A stretch of 64,000 nucleotides of DNA from an uncultured Curtobacterium sp. Its GTDB lineage: Bacteria; Actinomycetota; Actinomycetes; Actinomycetales; Microbacteriaceae. This document shows positions 42,606-49,873 of this stretch, one piece after another. A model generated the notes under the pieces. The model ran no database searches. It saw only the letters and a list, made by a program, of their open reading frames with translations, and was not told where the DNA came from. Each line of letters begins with the position of its first letter. Positions within the stretch are counted from its first letter, which is position 1. Position numbers and translations under genes: made by a program. The stretch lies in assembly GCA_913778205.1 (NCBI GenBank), contig CAJYUW010000020.1, forward strand, positions 28,996 to 92,995. The letters are read 5' to 3'.

Positions 42606-43505
42606 ATGGCCCGACAGCAGAAGGACCAGGCGATCATCCCGATGCCCGTCGCCTCGGTCGAACCGCACGCCCCCGATGCCGATCGCTCCCGCGTGGACAC
42701 AACGGGCGGATGGGTCAAGTGGTTGGACCGCGTGCTCAGCGTGCAGCGGCCGATCGTGGTGTCGCACGTGAACCGGCTCCGCCGACGCCACCCAGACGCC
42801 TCCCCTGCGGAGATCATCCAGATCCTGGAGCGCCAGTACCTCACGGCCGTGACGTCGGGCGGGGCTGCGGTGGGCGCCAGCGCCGTCATCCCGGGCGTCG
42901 GGATGGCGGCGGCCCTGGGCCTCAGCGGCGCGGAGACGATCGGGTTCCTCGAGACCACCGCCCTGTTCGCCCAGTCGGTCACCGAGGTGCACGGCATCGC
43001 GCTGGACGATCCGGAACGGGCACGGACCCTCGTGATGGCGCTCATCCTCGGCACCCCGGGGACCCAGCTCATCAAGCAGCTCGCGGGCCAGGCCGCCGGC
43101 GGTCAGGCGCGGACGGCGTTCTGGGGCGAGATGGTGACCGCTTCCCTGCCGAAGCAGGTGGTCTCCGGGATCGGCGGACAGGTCCGCGACCAGTTCGTCC
43201 GACGCTTCGCGGCCCGCCAGGGCTCGACCATCGTCGGACGGGCACTGCCGTTCGGCATCGGTGCCGCCGTCGGCGGCCTCGGGAACCACGCTCTCGGCCG
43301 GAAGGTGGTCCAGGCGGCACGGACCGCCTTCGGGATGCCGCCCGCGTCCTTCCCGATCGTGCTCGAGGCCGAGCCAGCTCGTGGCTCGAAGGTCCGTGAC
43401 GAGACCGGGCGCGATCGGAAGGCGCTGCCCTGGCGCCGGCGGAAGCCGGACGGTGATCTGTGGGCGGAGACGCCGGCTCCGAACCCCACCGACGACGGCC
43501 GGTAG
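42606..43505 (+). CDS. Hypothetical membrane-associated protein
   Basis: 299 aa. Hydrophilic N-terminus, then QILERQYLTAVTSGGAAVGA and a Gly/Ala-rich hydrophobic hairpin (VIPGVGMAAALGLSGAETIG, FLETTALFAQSVTEVHG), and later a second hydrophobic part (GRALPFGIGAAVGGLGNHAL). The C-terminal tail is basic and Pro-rich. This resembles EcsC-like proteins of unknown function, but I cannot confirm the family. Monocistronic with a leaderless start. Confidence 0.65.
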   Translation: MARQQKDQAIIPMPVASVEPHAPDADRSRVDTTGGWVKWLDRVLSVQRPIVVSHVNRLRRRHPDASPAEIIQILERQYLTAVTSGGAAVGASAVIPGVGMAAALGLSGAETIGFLETTALFAQSVTEVHGIALDDPERARTLVMALILGTPGTQLIKQLAGQAAGGQARTAFWGEMVTASLPKQVVSGIGGQVRDQFVRRFAARQGSTIVGRALPFGIGAAVGGLGNHALGRKVVQAARTAFGMPPASFPIVLEAEPARGSKVRDETGRDRKALPWRRRKPDGDLWAETPAPNPTDDGR

Positions 43506-43540
43506 CGACGCCGCGTCCGGTCACGCTCCACCACCGCCAC

Positions 43541-43678
43541 CGGCCCACCACGACCGCGCGGCGGCACCCGATCGACGCCCCGCCACCGCCCCACCGCGAT
43601 CCCGCGGCGGCACCCGATCGACGCCCCGCCACCGGCCCACCACGATCACGCGGCGGCACCCGATCTGGCGCCTCCGTA
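43541..43678. repeat. Minisatellite, three 46-bp units
   Basis: Units start at 43541, 43587 and 43633 and share GCGGCGGCACCCGATCGACG and CCCGCCAC; the third diverges at its end. It lies in the spacer after the 299-aa gene and before the KAS III gene. A further Ala-coding-like GCCGCAACC iteration follows at 43748-43800. Confidence 0.8.
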
Positions 43679-43832
43679 GTCCGTCAGCCGGTCACATCGC
43701 TCCACCAGCCAGACCCCGCCACCATCCCCGCGCCACCACCGGCCAGGCGCCGCAACCGCCGCGAACGCCGCAACCGCCGCGAGTGCCGCAACCGCCCCGG
43801 GCTCGCCGCGGCACCCGGCACCGCGTCCGATC

Positions 43833-44801
43833 TCAGCCCCGCCGCACCGGCGTCGTGACCACCTGCCCCGCGTGCGCGAACCCACCGCCGAAGCCGAACA
43901 GCAGCGCCGGCACCCCCTCGGGCAGCTCCCCTCGCGACCACGCCTTGGACAGCCCCAGCGGCACGCTCGCCGCCGAGGTGTTCCCGGACTCGACGACGTC
44001 CCGCACCACGTAGCGCGGCGAACCACCGAGCGCCTCGACCAGGGGCTCGATGATGCGCAGGTTCGCCTGATGGAACGCGAACACCGCGATGTCGTCGATG
44101 GTCAGTCCGGCGGCGGCGACCACCGCGCGGGCGTGGTCGGCCGCCTCGGTGATCGCCCACCGGAAGATCGACCGCCCCTCCTGCGAGAACCGCGCCGGTT
44201 CGCCGGAGACCCGGACGGCCTGCTCGAGGTGCGGCACCCTCCCCCACGACACCGGCCCGATCTGCGGAGGGTCCGAGACCTGCACGACCGCGGCCCCGGC
44301 ACCGTCGCCCACGAGCACGCAGGTGGACCGGTCCGTCCAGTCCGCGATCCCGGAGAGCTTCTCCGAGCCGATCACCAGGGCGGTCTCGGCAGCCCCGGTG
44401 CGGACCGCCTGGTCGGCGATGCCCATCGCGTACTCGAACCCGCTGCACGCGGTGTTGATGTCGATCGGCGCCGCGCGCTCGGAGAGCCCGAGCGCCGCGG
44501 CGACGCGCCCGGCCGTGTGCGGAGCCCGGTCCTCGTGGGTGGTGGACGCGACGACGACGAGCCCGACCTCGGACGGGTCGACCCCCGCGTCGGCAAGGGC
44601 CGCGCGACCGGCCTCGATCGCCATCGAGGTGACGGAGTCGTCGGGGCCGGCGATGCGCCGCGTCCGGATCCCGGTGCGGGTGGTGATCCACTCGTCGCTC
44701 GTGTCGACCATCGTCGAGAGCTCGTCGTTGGTCAGGATGCGCGAGGGCTGGTGGTGGCCGAACCCGGTGATCCGGCTGCCTCGGAGTGCGGGGATGTTCA
44801 C
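43833..44801 (-). CDS. Beta-ketoacyl-ACP synthase III (KAS III / FabH-like)
   Basis: 322 aa. Condensing enzyme of the thiolase fold with catalytic Cys in INTACSGFEYAMG, His in FAFHQANLRIIEPL and Asn in ESGNTSAASVPLG, the full FabH Cys-His-Asn triad. Joins an acyl-CoA starter with malonyl-ACP in fatty acid or related synthesis. It stands alone, without fabD, acpP or fabF, so it may be an accessory starter enzyme. The leaderless element TAGCGT fixes the start at the GTG at 44801 (NIPALRGSRITGFG); a longer frame to 44891 enters repeat DNA. Confidence 0.9.
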   Translation of the reverse strand: MNIPALRGSRITGFGHHQPSRILTNDELSTMVDTSDEWITTRTGIRTRRIAGPDDSVTSMAIEAGRAALADAGVDPSEVGLVVVASTTHEDRAPHTAGRVAAALGLSERAAPIDINTACSGFEYAMGIADQAVRTGAAETALVIGSEKLSGIADWTDRSTCVLVGDGAGAAVVQVSDPPQIGPVSWGRVPHLEQAVRVSGEPARFSQEGRSIFRWAITEAADHARAVVAAAGLTIDDIAVFAFHQANLRIIEPLVEALGGSPRYVVRDVVESGNTSAASVPLGLSKAWSRGELPEGVPALLFGFGGGFAHAGQVVTTPVRRG

Positions 44802-44808
44802 CTCCGGC

Positions 44809-44814
44809 ACGCTA
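44809..44814 (-). promoter_or_regulatory. Leaderless -10 element (TAGCGT)
   Basis: TAGCGT on the minus strand, 7 nt before the GTG at 44801. Confidence 0.55.
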
Positions 44815-44860
44815 CTCCCACGCTGTGGCGGTCCATGCCCGACGACGCATGCACCCCGGA

Positions 44861-44992
44861 CGCCGCAGCGAGCGATCACCGCCACGGCCACCGCCCGAGT
44901 AGCGCGCCGCAGCGAGCGACGACCGCCACGGCCACCGCCCGAGCGGTGCGCCGCAGCGAGCGATCACCGCCACGGCCACCGCCCGAGCGGTG
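44861..44992. repeat. Minisatellite, three 44-bp units
   Basis: Units begin at 44861, 44905 and 44949 and share CGCCGCAGCGAGCGATCACC and GCCACGGCCACCGCCCGAG with a few substitutions. They lie between the divergent KAS III and aldo/keto reductase genes, so both upstream regions contain or abut the repeat. Confidence 0.85.
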
Positions 44993-45059
44993 CACCGAGC
45001 CCCGAGACCGGTACCGGCAGGGCCTGGTTCGCGCAGCACGTCACGCGTAGACCGGCTGC

Positions 45060-46031
45060 ATGGACTACACACACCTCGGACGGACAGGGCTGTCGGTCTC
45101 GCGAGCCGTGCTCGGGACCATGAACTTCGGGCCGGAGACGAGCGAGGACGACTCGCACGCGATCATGGACCGGGCGCACGAGCTCGGCGTGAACTTCTTC
45201 GACACGGCCAACGGCTACGGCGGCTCGGTCGGCAAGGGCGCCACGGAGGAGATCATCGGCCGCTGGTTCGCCACGGGCGGCGGACGGCGCGAGAAGACCG
45301 TGCTCGCGACGAAGGTCTACGGCGACATGATCGACTGGCCGAACGGTGGCAGGCTCAGTGCCCTCAACATCCGCCAGTCCCTGGACGCGAGCCTCCGTCG
45401 ACTGCAGACCGACCACATCGACCTCTACCAGATGCACCACGTCGACCGGGACACGCCGTGGGACGAGATCTGGCAGGCGATGGACCTCGCCGTCCAGCAG
45501 GGCAAGGTGCTCTACGTCGGCTCGTCGAACTTCGCCGGCTGGCACATCGCGCAGGCGCAGGAGGCCGCGAAGCGACGGAACGTCCTCGGCCTCGTCAGCG
45601 AGCAGGCGATCTACAACCTCGTCGTCCGCGACGTCGAGCGCGAGGTGCTGCCCTCCGCGCGGCACTACGGCCTCGGCCTGATCCCGTGGTCGCCGCTGCA
45701 GGGCGGTCTGCTCGGCGGCATCATCGAGAAGACCGAGCAGGGTTCGCGACGCCTCTCCGGCCGCAGTGCCGAGTACGTCGAAGGACACCGGGACCAGCTC
45801 TCCGCCTACGAGTCCCTCGCCCGCGAGCTCGGGCACACGCCGGGAGAGCTCGCGCTCGCTTGGCTGCTGCACCAGCCGGGCGTCACCGCCCCGATCACCG
45901 GTCCGCGCACGATGGAGCAGTGGGAGTCCGCGGTCCGGGCCGTCGACATCCGGCTCGACCAGCAGGCGCTCGACCGGCTCGACGAGATCTTCCCGGGGCA
46001 CGCGACCTCGCCGGAGGACTTCGCCTGGTGA
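45060..46031 (+). CDS. Aldo/keto reductase
   Basis: 323 aa. TIM-barrel NADPH oxidoreductase: tetrad Asp and Tyr in FFDTANGYGGS, Lys in VLATKVYGDM, His in LYQMHHVDRD; the C-terminal cofactor region contains APITGPRTMEQWE. It resembles the AKR12/13-type or YajO-like subgroup. Substrate unknown. The sequence TAGACC lies 6 nt before the ATG, a variant of the leaderless element. It is separate from the aldo/keto reductase at 16484, with which it shares only family similarity. Confidence 0.9.
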   Translation: MDYTHLGRTGLSVSRAVLGTMNFGPETSEDDSHAIMDRAHELGVNFFDTANGYGGSVGKGATEEIIGRWFATGGGRREKTVLATKVYGDMIDWPNGGRLSALNIRQSLDASLRRLQTDHIDLYQMHHVDRDTPWDEIWQAMDLAVQQGKVLYVGSSNFAGWHIAQAQEAAKRRNVLGLVSEQAIYNLVVRDVEREVLPSARHYGLGLIPWSPLQGGLLGGIIEKTEQGSRRLSGRSAEYVEGHRDQLSAYESLARELGHTPGELALAWLLHQPGVTAPITGPRTMEQWESAVRAVDIRLDQQALDRLDEIFPGHATSPEDFAW

Positions 46032-46084
46032 CACGCTGACGCGGTCGCGTGGACAGCGCGACCGCGTCGCAGACGCGACCACCT

Positions 46085-46129
46085 GACGGGAGGCGCGGTG
46101 CGGGTCCGACCCGCACCGCGCCTCCCGTC
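46085..46129. terminator. GACGGGAGGC-family hairpin between convergent genes
   Basis: Arms 46085-46106 and 46108-46129, a perfect 22-bp inverted repeat around a single base (arm begins GACGGGAGGCGCGGTGCGGG). It sits between the convergent aldo/keto reductase and tyrosine phosphatase genes and could terminate both. Confidence 0.75.
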
Positions 46130-46176
46130 CGGTGCGTGCGTCCACGGCACGCGCCGCGTCGCGGAGGCGGCCCCGC

Positions 46177-46833
46177 TCAGAGCGACGTGATCTCGTCCTC
46201 GGAGAGTCCGATGCCGCGGAGGTAGCCGTCCACCGAGCCCCAGCGGTGCTCGACGCGCTCGATCACCGTCGTCATGATCTCCGGCACGCAGCGGTGGCCG
46301 ATGGCCGTCGCCTCCGGATCGGAGCTCGCGGCACGCTCGGCCGCGAAGCGCTCGACCAGGCCGGCGGCACTGGCCGCGTAGTCCGCGCCGACGACGTCCG
46401 AGGCCGCGCCCCAGTGCCGCGCGAGCAGCGCGCTCACGATGCCGGTGCGGTCCTTGCCCGCGGCGCAGCAGACGAGGACGTCGCCGTCGGTCGCGGCGAT
46501 CGCCCGGAGCGCGGCGGCGATCCCGGACCGGTGCCGGTCGAGCCAGTCGGTGTACTGGTCCTCGAGTTGGACGGCGTCCTCGGCGGACTCGATCGCGGAC
46601 GACGGGTCGAAGAGCGGAACGGACCGGTACGCGGGGCTCGAGGCGAGGGGGTGCGGGACGGCCTCCCGCTCGTCGTCGCGCCGCAGGTCGACCACGGCAG
46701 CGAGGCCCGGCGGGTACGCGGAAGGCGGGACCGGCTCGGTGTTCGCCCGGTACACGGTGCGTCGGTGGCTCGTCTGGAGTCCGGGTCCCCCGACTTCGCG
46801 GAGGTTCGTCAGCGTGTTCGACGTCGTCGTCAT
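46177..46833 (-). CDS. Tyrosine/serine phosphatase-like protein
   Basis: 218 aa. DSP-like fold of the PtpB/Y_phosphatase3 group: N-terminal NLREVGGPGLQTSHRRTVYR, AAVVDLRRDDEREAVP, and the P-loop VCCAAGKDRTG with catalytic Cys and Arg. The usual His before the Cys is replaced by Cys (VCC instead of VHC), which may change reactivity. Mycobacterial PtpB relatives act on phospho-Tyr/Ser and phosphoinositides. GGAGG abuts the ATG with no spacer, so the exact start is uncertain. Confidence 0.85.
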   Translation of the reverse strand: MTTTSNTLTNLREVGGPGLQTSHRRTVYRANTEPVPPSAYPPGLAAVVDLRRDDEREAVPHPLASSPAYRSVPLFDPSSAIESAEDAVQLEDQYTDWLDRHRSGIAAALRAIAATDGDVLVCCAAGKDRTGIVSALLARHWGAASDVVGADYAASAAGLVERFAAERAASSDPEATAIGHRCVPEIMTTVIERVEHRWGSVDGYLRGIGLSEDEITSL

Positions 46834-46892
46834 CCTCCTACCCTGCCGGACGCGGGCCGGGCAGGCGGCGCGGCTCCGATCCGCGTCGACGC

Positions 46893-47030
46893 GAAGCGAC
46901 ACCGTCGACGTCGTACGACAACAGCGTGGTCGTACGTTGCGCACGCGAGCTGTTGCACGCGCGGCAGAACGACACTGTCGACGTCGTACGACATCGAGGA
47001 CGTCGTTCGACGACGACCAACGCGTCCGAA
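46893..47030. repeat. Third locus of the GTCGTACGACA repeat family
   Basis: Contains GTCGACGTCGTACGACA twice (46906 and 46979 regions) with GTGGTCGTACGTTGC, a GCACGCG hairpin and AACGACAC between, the same order of parts as one unit of the 33158 array. Between the phosphatase gene and the amt terminator. Confidence 0.65.
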
Positions 47031-47065
47031 CCCGCCCACCCGCCCACACGCCCGCACCCACCCGC

Positions 47066-47118
47066 CGCACGACGACGGGCCCCGCGCCTGCTGTGTGCGC
47101 GGGGCCCGTCGTCGTGCG
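47066..47118 (-). terminator. Terminator of amt
   Basis: Perfect 22-bp inverted repeat (47066-47087 with 47097-47118; arm begins CGCACGACGACGGGCCCC), 9-nt loop, 16 nt beyond the amt stop. Confidence 0.85.
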
Positions 47119-47134
47119 TCGGGGAACGGGAGGA

Positions 47135-48409
47135 CTAGCGGACGGCGACCGGGGTCTCGTCGCGCTCCTCGTAGAGGACGTAGCCCTCCTCGCCGTGGAC
47201 CGCGGTGTCGATGCCCGCGACCTCGTCCTCGGTCTTCACGCGGAAGCCGATCGTCTTCTCGATGATCCAGCCGATCGCGAAGGCCAGCACGAACGAGTAC
47301 GCACCGACGGCACCGGCTGCGGCGGCCTGCTTGCCGAGCTGGACGAGCGAGCTGGAGTAGATCAGGCCGGTCGCGTTGGCGAAGATGCCGAGGTAGAGCG
47401 TGCCGAAGATGCCGCCCACGAGGTGCACGCCGACCACGTCGAGCGAGTCGTCGAAGCCGAGCTTGTACTTGAGGTCGATCGCGAAGCAGCAGACGATGCC
47501 CGCGAGGAACCCGAGGAGGATGCCCCAGCCCGGGGTGAGGTTGGCGCACGCCGGGGTGATCGCGACGAGACCGGCGACGGCGCCCGAGGCGGCACCGACG
47601 GAGGTGGCCTTGCCGTCCTTGAGCTTCTCGACGAGCAGCCAGCCGAGGACCGCGGCGGCCGGGGCGGCGAGCGTGTTGATCCAGGCGAGCGAGGCGACGC
47701 TGTTCGCGGCACCGGCCGAACCGGCGTTGAAGCCGAACCAGCCGAACCAGAGGATCGCGGCACCGAGCAGCACGAAGGGCGGGTTGTGCGGCTTGTGCGC
47801 GCCCTTGGCGAACCCGACGCGCTTGCCGAGGACGAGTGCGAGCGCGAGACCCGCCGCACCGGCGTTGATGTGCACCGCGGTACCACCGGCGAAGTCGATG
47901 ACGCCCCACGTCGCAGCCCAACCGGAGGTGAGGTTGAACACCCACGAGGCGACCGGGAAGTAGACGACGGTGACCCAGATGCCGGCGAAGACCATCCACG
48001 CGCCGAACTTCGCGCGGTCGGCGATCGCGCCGGAGATGAGCGCGACCGTGATGATGGCGAACGTCGCCTGGAAGCCGACGAAGGCGAGGTCCGGGTACGT
48101 CGCCGCGAGCTTCGTCGCCTGGGACTGCTCGAACGCCTGGCCGAGGCCGATCTGTTTCCAGTCGATGCTGAAGAACCCGACGATGCCGCTGACCGCGGTG
48201 TGCGGACCGGTGTTCGCGAAGGAGATCGCGTAGCCGTACAGCACCCAGAGGACGCCGACGAGCGCGATCGCGCCGAACGACATCATCATCATGCTGATGA
48301 CGGACTTGGCCTTCACCAGCCCGCCGTAGAAGAAGGCCAGGCCCGGTGTCATGAACAACACCAGCGCAGCCATGATCATGATGAAGCCTGTCTGGCCCTG
48401 ATCAAGCAT
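47135..48409 (-). CDS. amt: Ammonium transporter Amt
   Basis: 424 aa with 11 predicted TM segments. Amt/Rh signatures: FMTPGLAFFYGGLVKAKSV, the pore His in FAGGTAVHINAGAAGL, FGWFGFNAGSA, and the second pore His in DVVGVHLVGGIFG. The C-terminal cytoplasmic tail (KTEDEVAGIDTAVHGEEG), which binds GlnK-type PII proteins, is intact. Imports ammonium during nitrogen limitation. RBS AGAGGTGA before the ATG; a much longer frame upstream is spurious. A GlnR-type operator lies upstream; no glnK follows, since a terminator and the phosphatase gene are next. Confidence 0.95.
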   Translation of the reverse strand: MLDQGQTGFIMIMAALVLFMTPGLAFFYGGLVKAKSVISMMMMSFGAIALVGVLWVLYGYAISFANTGPHTAVSGIVGFFSIDWKQIGLGQAFEQSQATKLAATYPDLAFVGFQATFAIITVALISGAIADRAKFGAWMVFAGIWVTVVYFPVASWVFNLTSGWAATWGVIDFAGGTAVHINAGAAGLALALVLGKRVGFAKGAHKPHNPPFVLLGAAILWFGWFGFNAGSAGAANSVASLAWINTLAAPAAAVLGWLLVEKLKDGKATSVGAASGAVAGLVAITPACANLTPGWGILLGFLAGIVCCFAIDLKYKLGFDDSLDVVGVHLVGGIFGTLYLGIFANATGLIYSSSLVQLGKQAAAAGAVGAYSFVLAFAIGWIIEKTIGFRVKTEDEVAGIDTAVHGEEGYVLYEERDETPVAVR

Positions 48410-48478
48410 CTGTTCACCTCTCGATTGCACGAACGGCTCTTGGACCGCCTCGGGTGCTGTCGAGTCTGGCGAGGTGCT

Positions 48479-48516
48479 GTTTCGCCGATGAGCACGATCT
48501 GTTTCGCGGATGTAAC
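48479..48516 (-). promoter_or_regulatory. GlnR-type operator upstream of amt
   Basis: On the minus strand: GTTAC-n6-GAAAC-n6-TGCTC-n6-GAAAC. Actinobacterial GlnR boxes follow GTnAC-n6-GAAAC, often in tandem; three of the four half-boxes match perfectly and all spacings are 6. It lies about 70 nt before the amt start, so nitrogen control by GlnR is expected. Confidence 0.8.
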
Positions 48517-48519
48517 GCG

Positions 48520-48831
48520 ATGACGCGGCGTGTGAACGTTGTGTTTCCGGGTCCGGCGGGTCCCCTGGACACAGCCCAGGACTCCCCTGCGACCGTCTGG
48601 TGGATGCACCCGGAGGCCGTCGCGCGGCTCGACGCGCTCTGGCGGGCCTGGGAGCACCTAGGCAACGATCCGGCCACCGGCATGAGCGTGTGGTGGCGGG
48701 ACCACGCCGATCACCACATGGGCGTCCTGATGAGTCCGGATGGACCGTTCCGGAAGAGCACCGGAACGATCGACCTCGGGGAGCCGCTGCGCCGCCCGGT
48801 CTCGTCCCGGACGTGCGGACGGTCGCTTTGA
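48520..48831 (+). pseudogene. Truncated DUF4913 gene at island edge
   Basis: The frame starts at an ATG inside the amt upstream region. From about codon 24 it reads VWWMHPEAVARLDALWRAWE, DPATGMSVWWRDHADHHMGV and LMSPDGPFRKS, the core of DUF4913, a domain found on actinobacterial plasmids and integrative elements. The usual N-terminal part is missing, replaced by chromosomal sequence. The tail after GTIDLGEPL looks degraded. It most likely marks the left junction of the island near 48585. Confidence 0.65.
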
Positions 48832-48893
48832 CCGCGGTGACCGCACCAACAACGTCCCGGGCCGGCGCCCGGGACAATCCGCGGGTGGTCGCC

Positions 48894-49440
48894 ATGGCCG
48901 CCGCGGGTGCAGGACGATTCGACGGCCCGTTGAAGGACCGCCCCATCCTGCAAACGCTGCAACCGGTCATGGTCACCTGCGTGCTCCTCAACGCCGCCGT
49001 GGCTACCCTCGGCGCTGCGGTCGCCGGCGAGCTTCACGCGAGCAAGACGGCGGTCTTCGTGCTCGGGCGGCGCGGCCCCGGCCGCCCATTGCGCTCGAGC
49101 CGTCGGTGGCCGCGGGCGGCGCTTTCTTGCTGCTCCTGATGCTGCTCCCGGGCGTCGTCGTCGGCGTCATTGTCAGCTCCGCTAACGGGGACCCGCTGGA
49201 GGGGCTGATCGTCGGCACGCGGGTGACCGCCTGGGCGCTGTTCGTCGTCGTGGTCTGGACCGCCGTCGGCCTCGCGGTCCACCTGTCCCGCACCAGGGCG
49301 TATCGACAGGGCTACCGGGACGGCGTCCCGGCTTCGTACTGGTTCCTCTCGTCGGCCGCGACGCTGCACCGCAGTGGTGGCGGCGGGTTCGCGTTCGTGC
49401 TCGCACAAGCGCGGCATGTTGTACCGACGGGCGCCACGAT
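48894..49440 (+). pseudogene. Frameshifted membrane protein
   Basis: Two frames each give half of a plausible protein. From ATG 48894: PILQTLQPVMVTCVLLNAAV and VATLGAAVAGELHASKTAVF (one TM). After about 49060 the other frame continues with EPSVAAGGAFLLLLMLLPGV, VGVIVSSANGDPLEG, VTAWALFVVVVWTAVGLAV and YWFLSSAATLHRSGGG (two or three more TM). A single indel near 49060-49070 would join them. Family unknown; probable island cargo gone dead. Confidence 0.55.
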
Positions 49441-49541
49441 CCCTCGCCCTGGGCTACTTCCACCACGCCGAGCGCCTCCAACCGCGACAGCGCCCCTCTC
49501 ACCGGAGTACGGCCCACACCGAGGTTCCGCGCATGCTCCTC
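49419..49541 (-). pseudogene. Fragment of a GntR-family regulator
   Basis: About 41 codons read EEHARNLGVGRTPVRGALSR, LEALGVVEVAQGEGSWRPSV, the recognition helix and wing of a GntR winged helix. The rest of the domain and any effector domain are absent and there is no start codon. Confidence 0.6.
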
Positions 49542-49873
49542 GAGTTAGGATGCCTGCCCTTTGCATCAAGGCGCCAGGAGGCGAGGGCGCGAAACGCCTG
49601 TTCTTGAAAGCTGCGATGCGCAATCTGGTATTTTGCCCAAGCTCCCGGTGTTGACGTTTGGATCTCGGGAAGTCAGAGACCGGGCGAGGCGGCTCCGTGG
49701 TCGCAGGTCACGCGAAATCCTGAAGTTCTACTCATACCGTCGCGGTACCACCAGATTTGATCTGGGGTTTTGGTTTTCACCCCCGAATGGGTGCCACTGG
49801 TTGTGAGCCTTCCGCACCATATGCTGCGCAAACTGACAGCAAATGGTGCTGTCGGTTAAACCGAGGGGACCCC
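49542..49873. promoter_or_regulatory. Lower-GC upstream region of secreted repeat protein
   Basis: About 330 nt, visibly lower in GC than the host. Contains a 15-bp palindrome CCAGATTTGATCTGG (49751-49765), a hairpin CACCC-N6-GGGTG (49778-49793) and a TATGCT hexamer near 49822. The palindrome is a candidate operator for the following gene. Confidence 0.4.
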
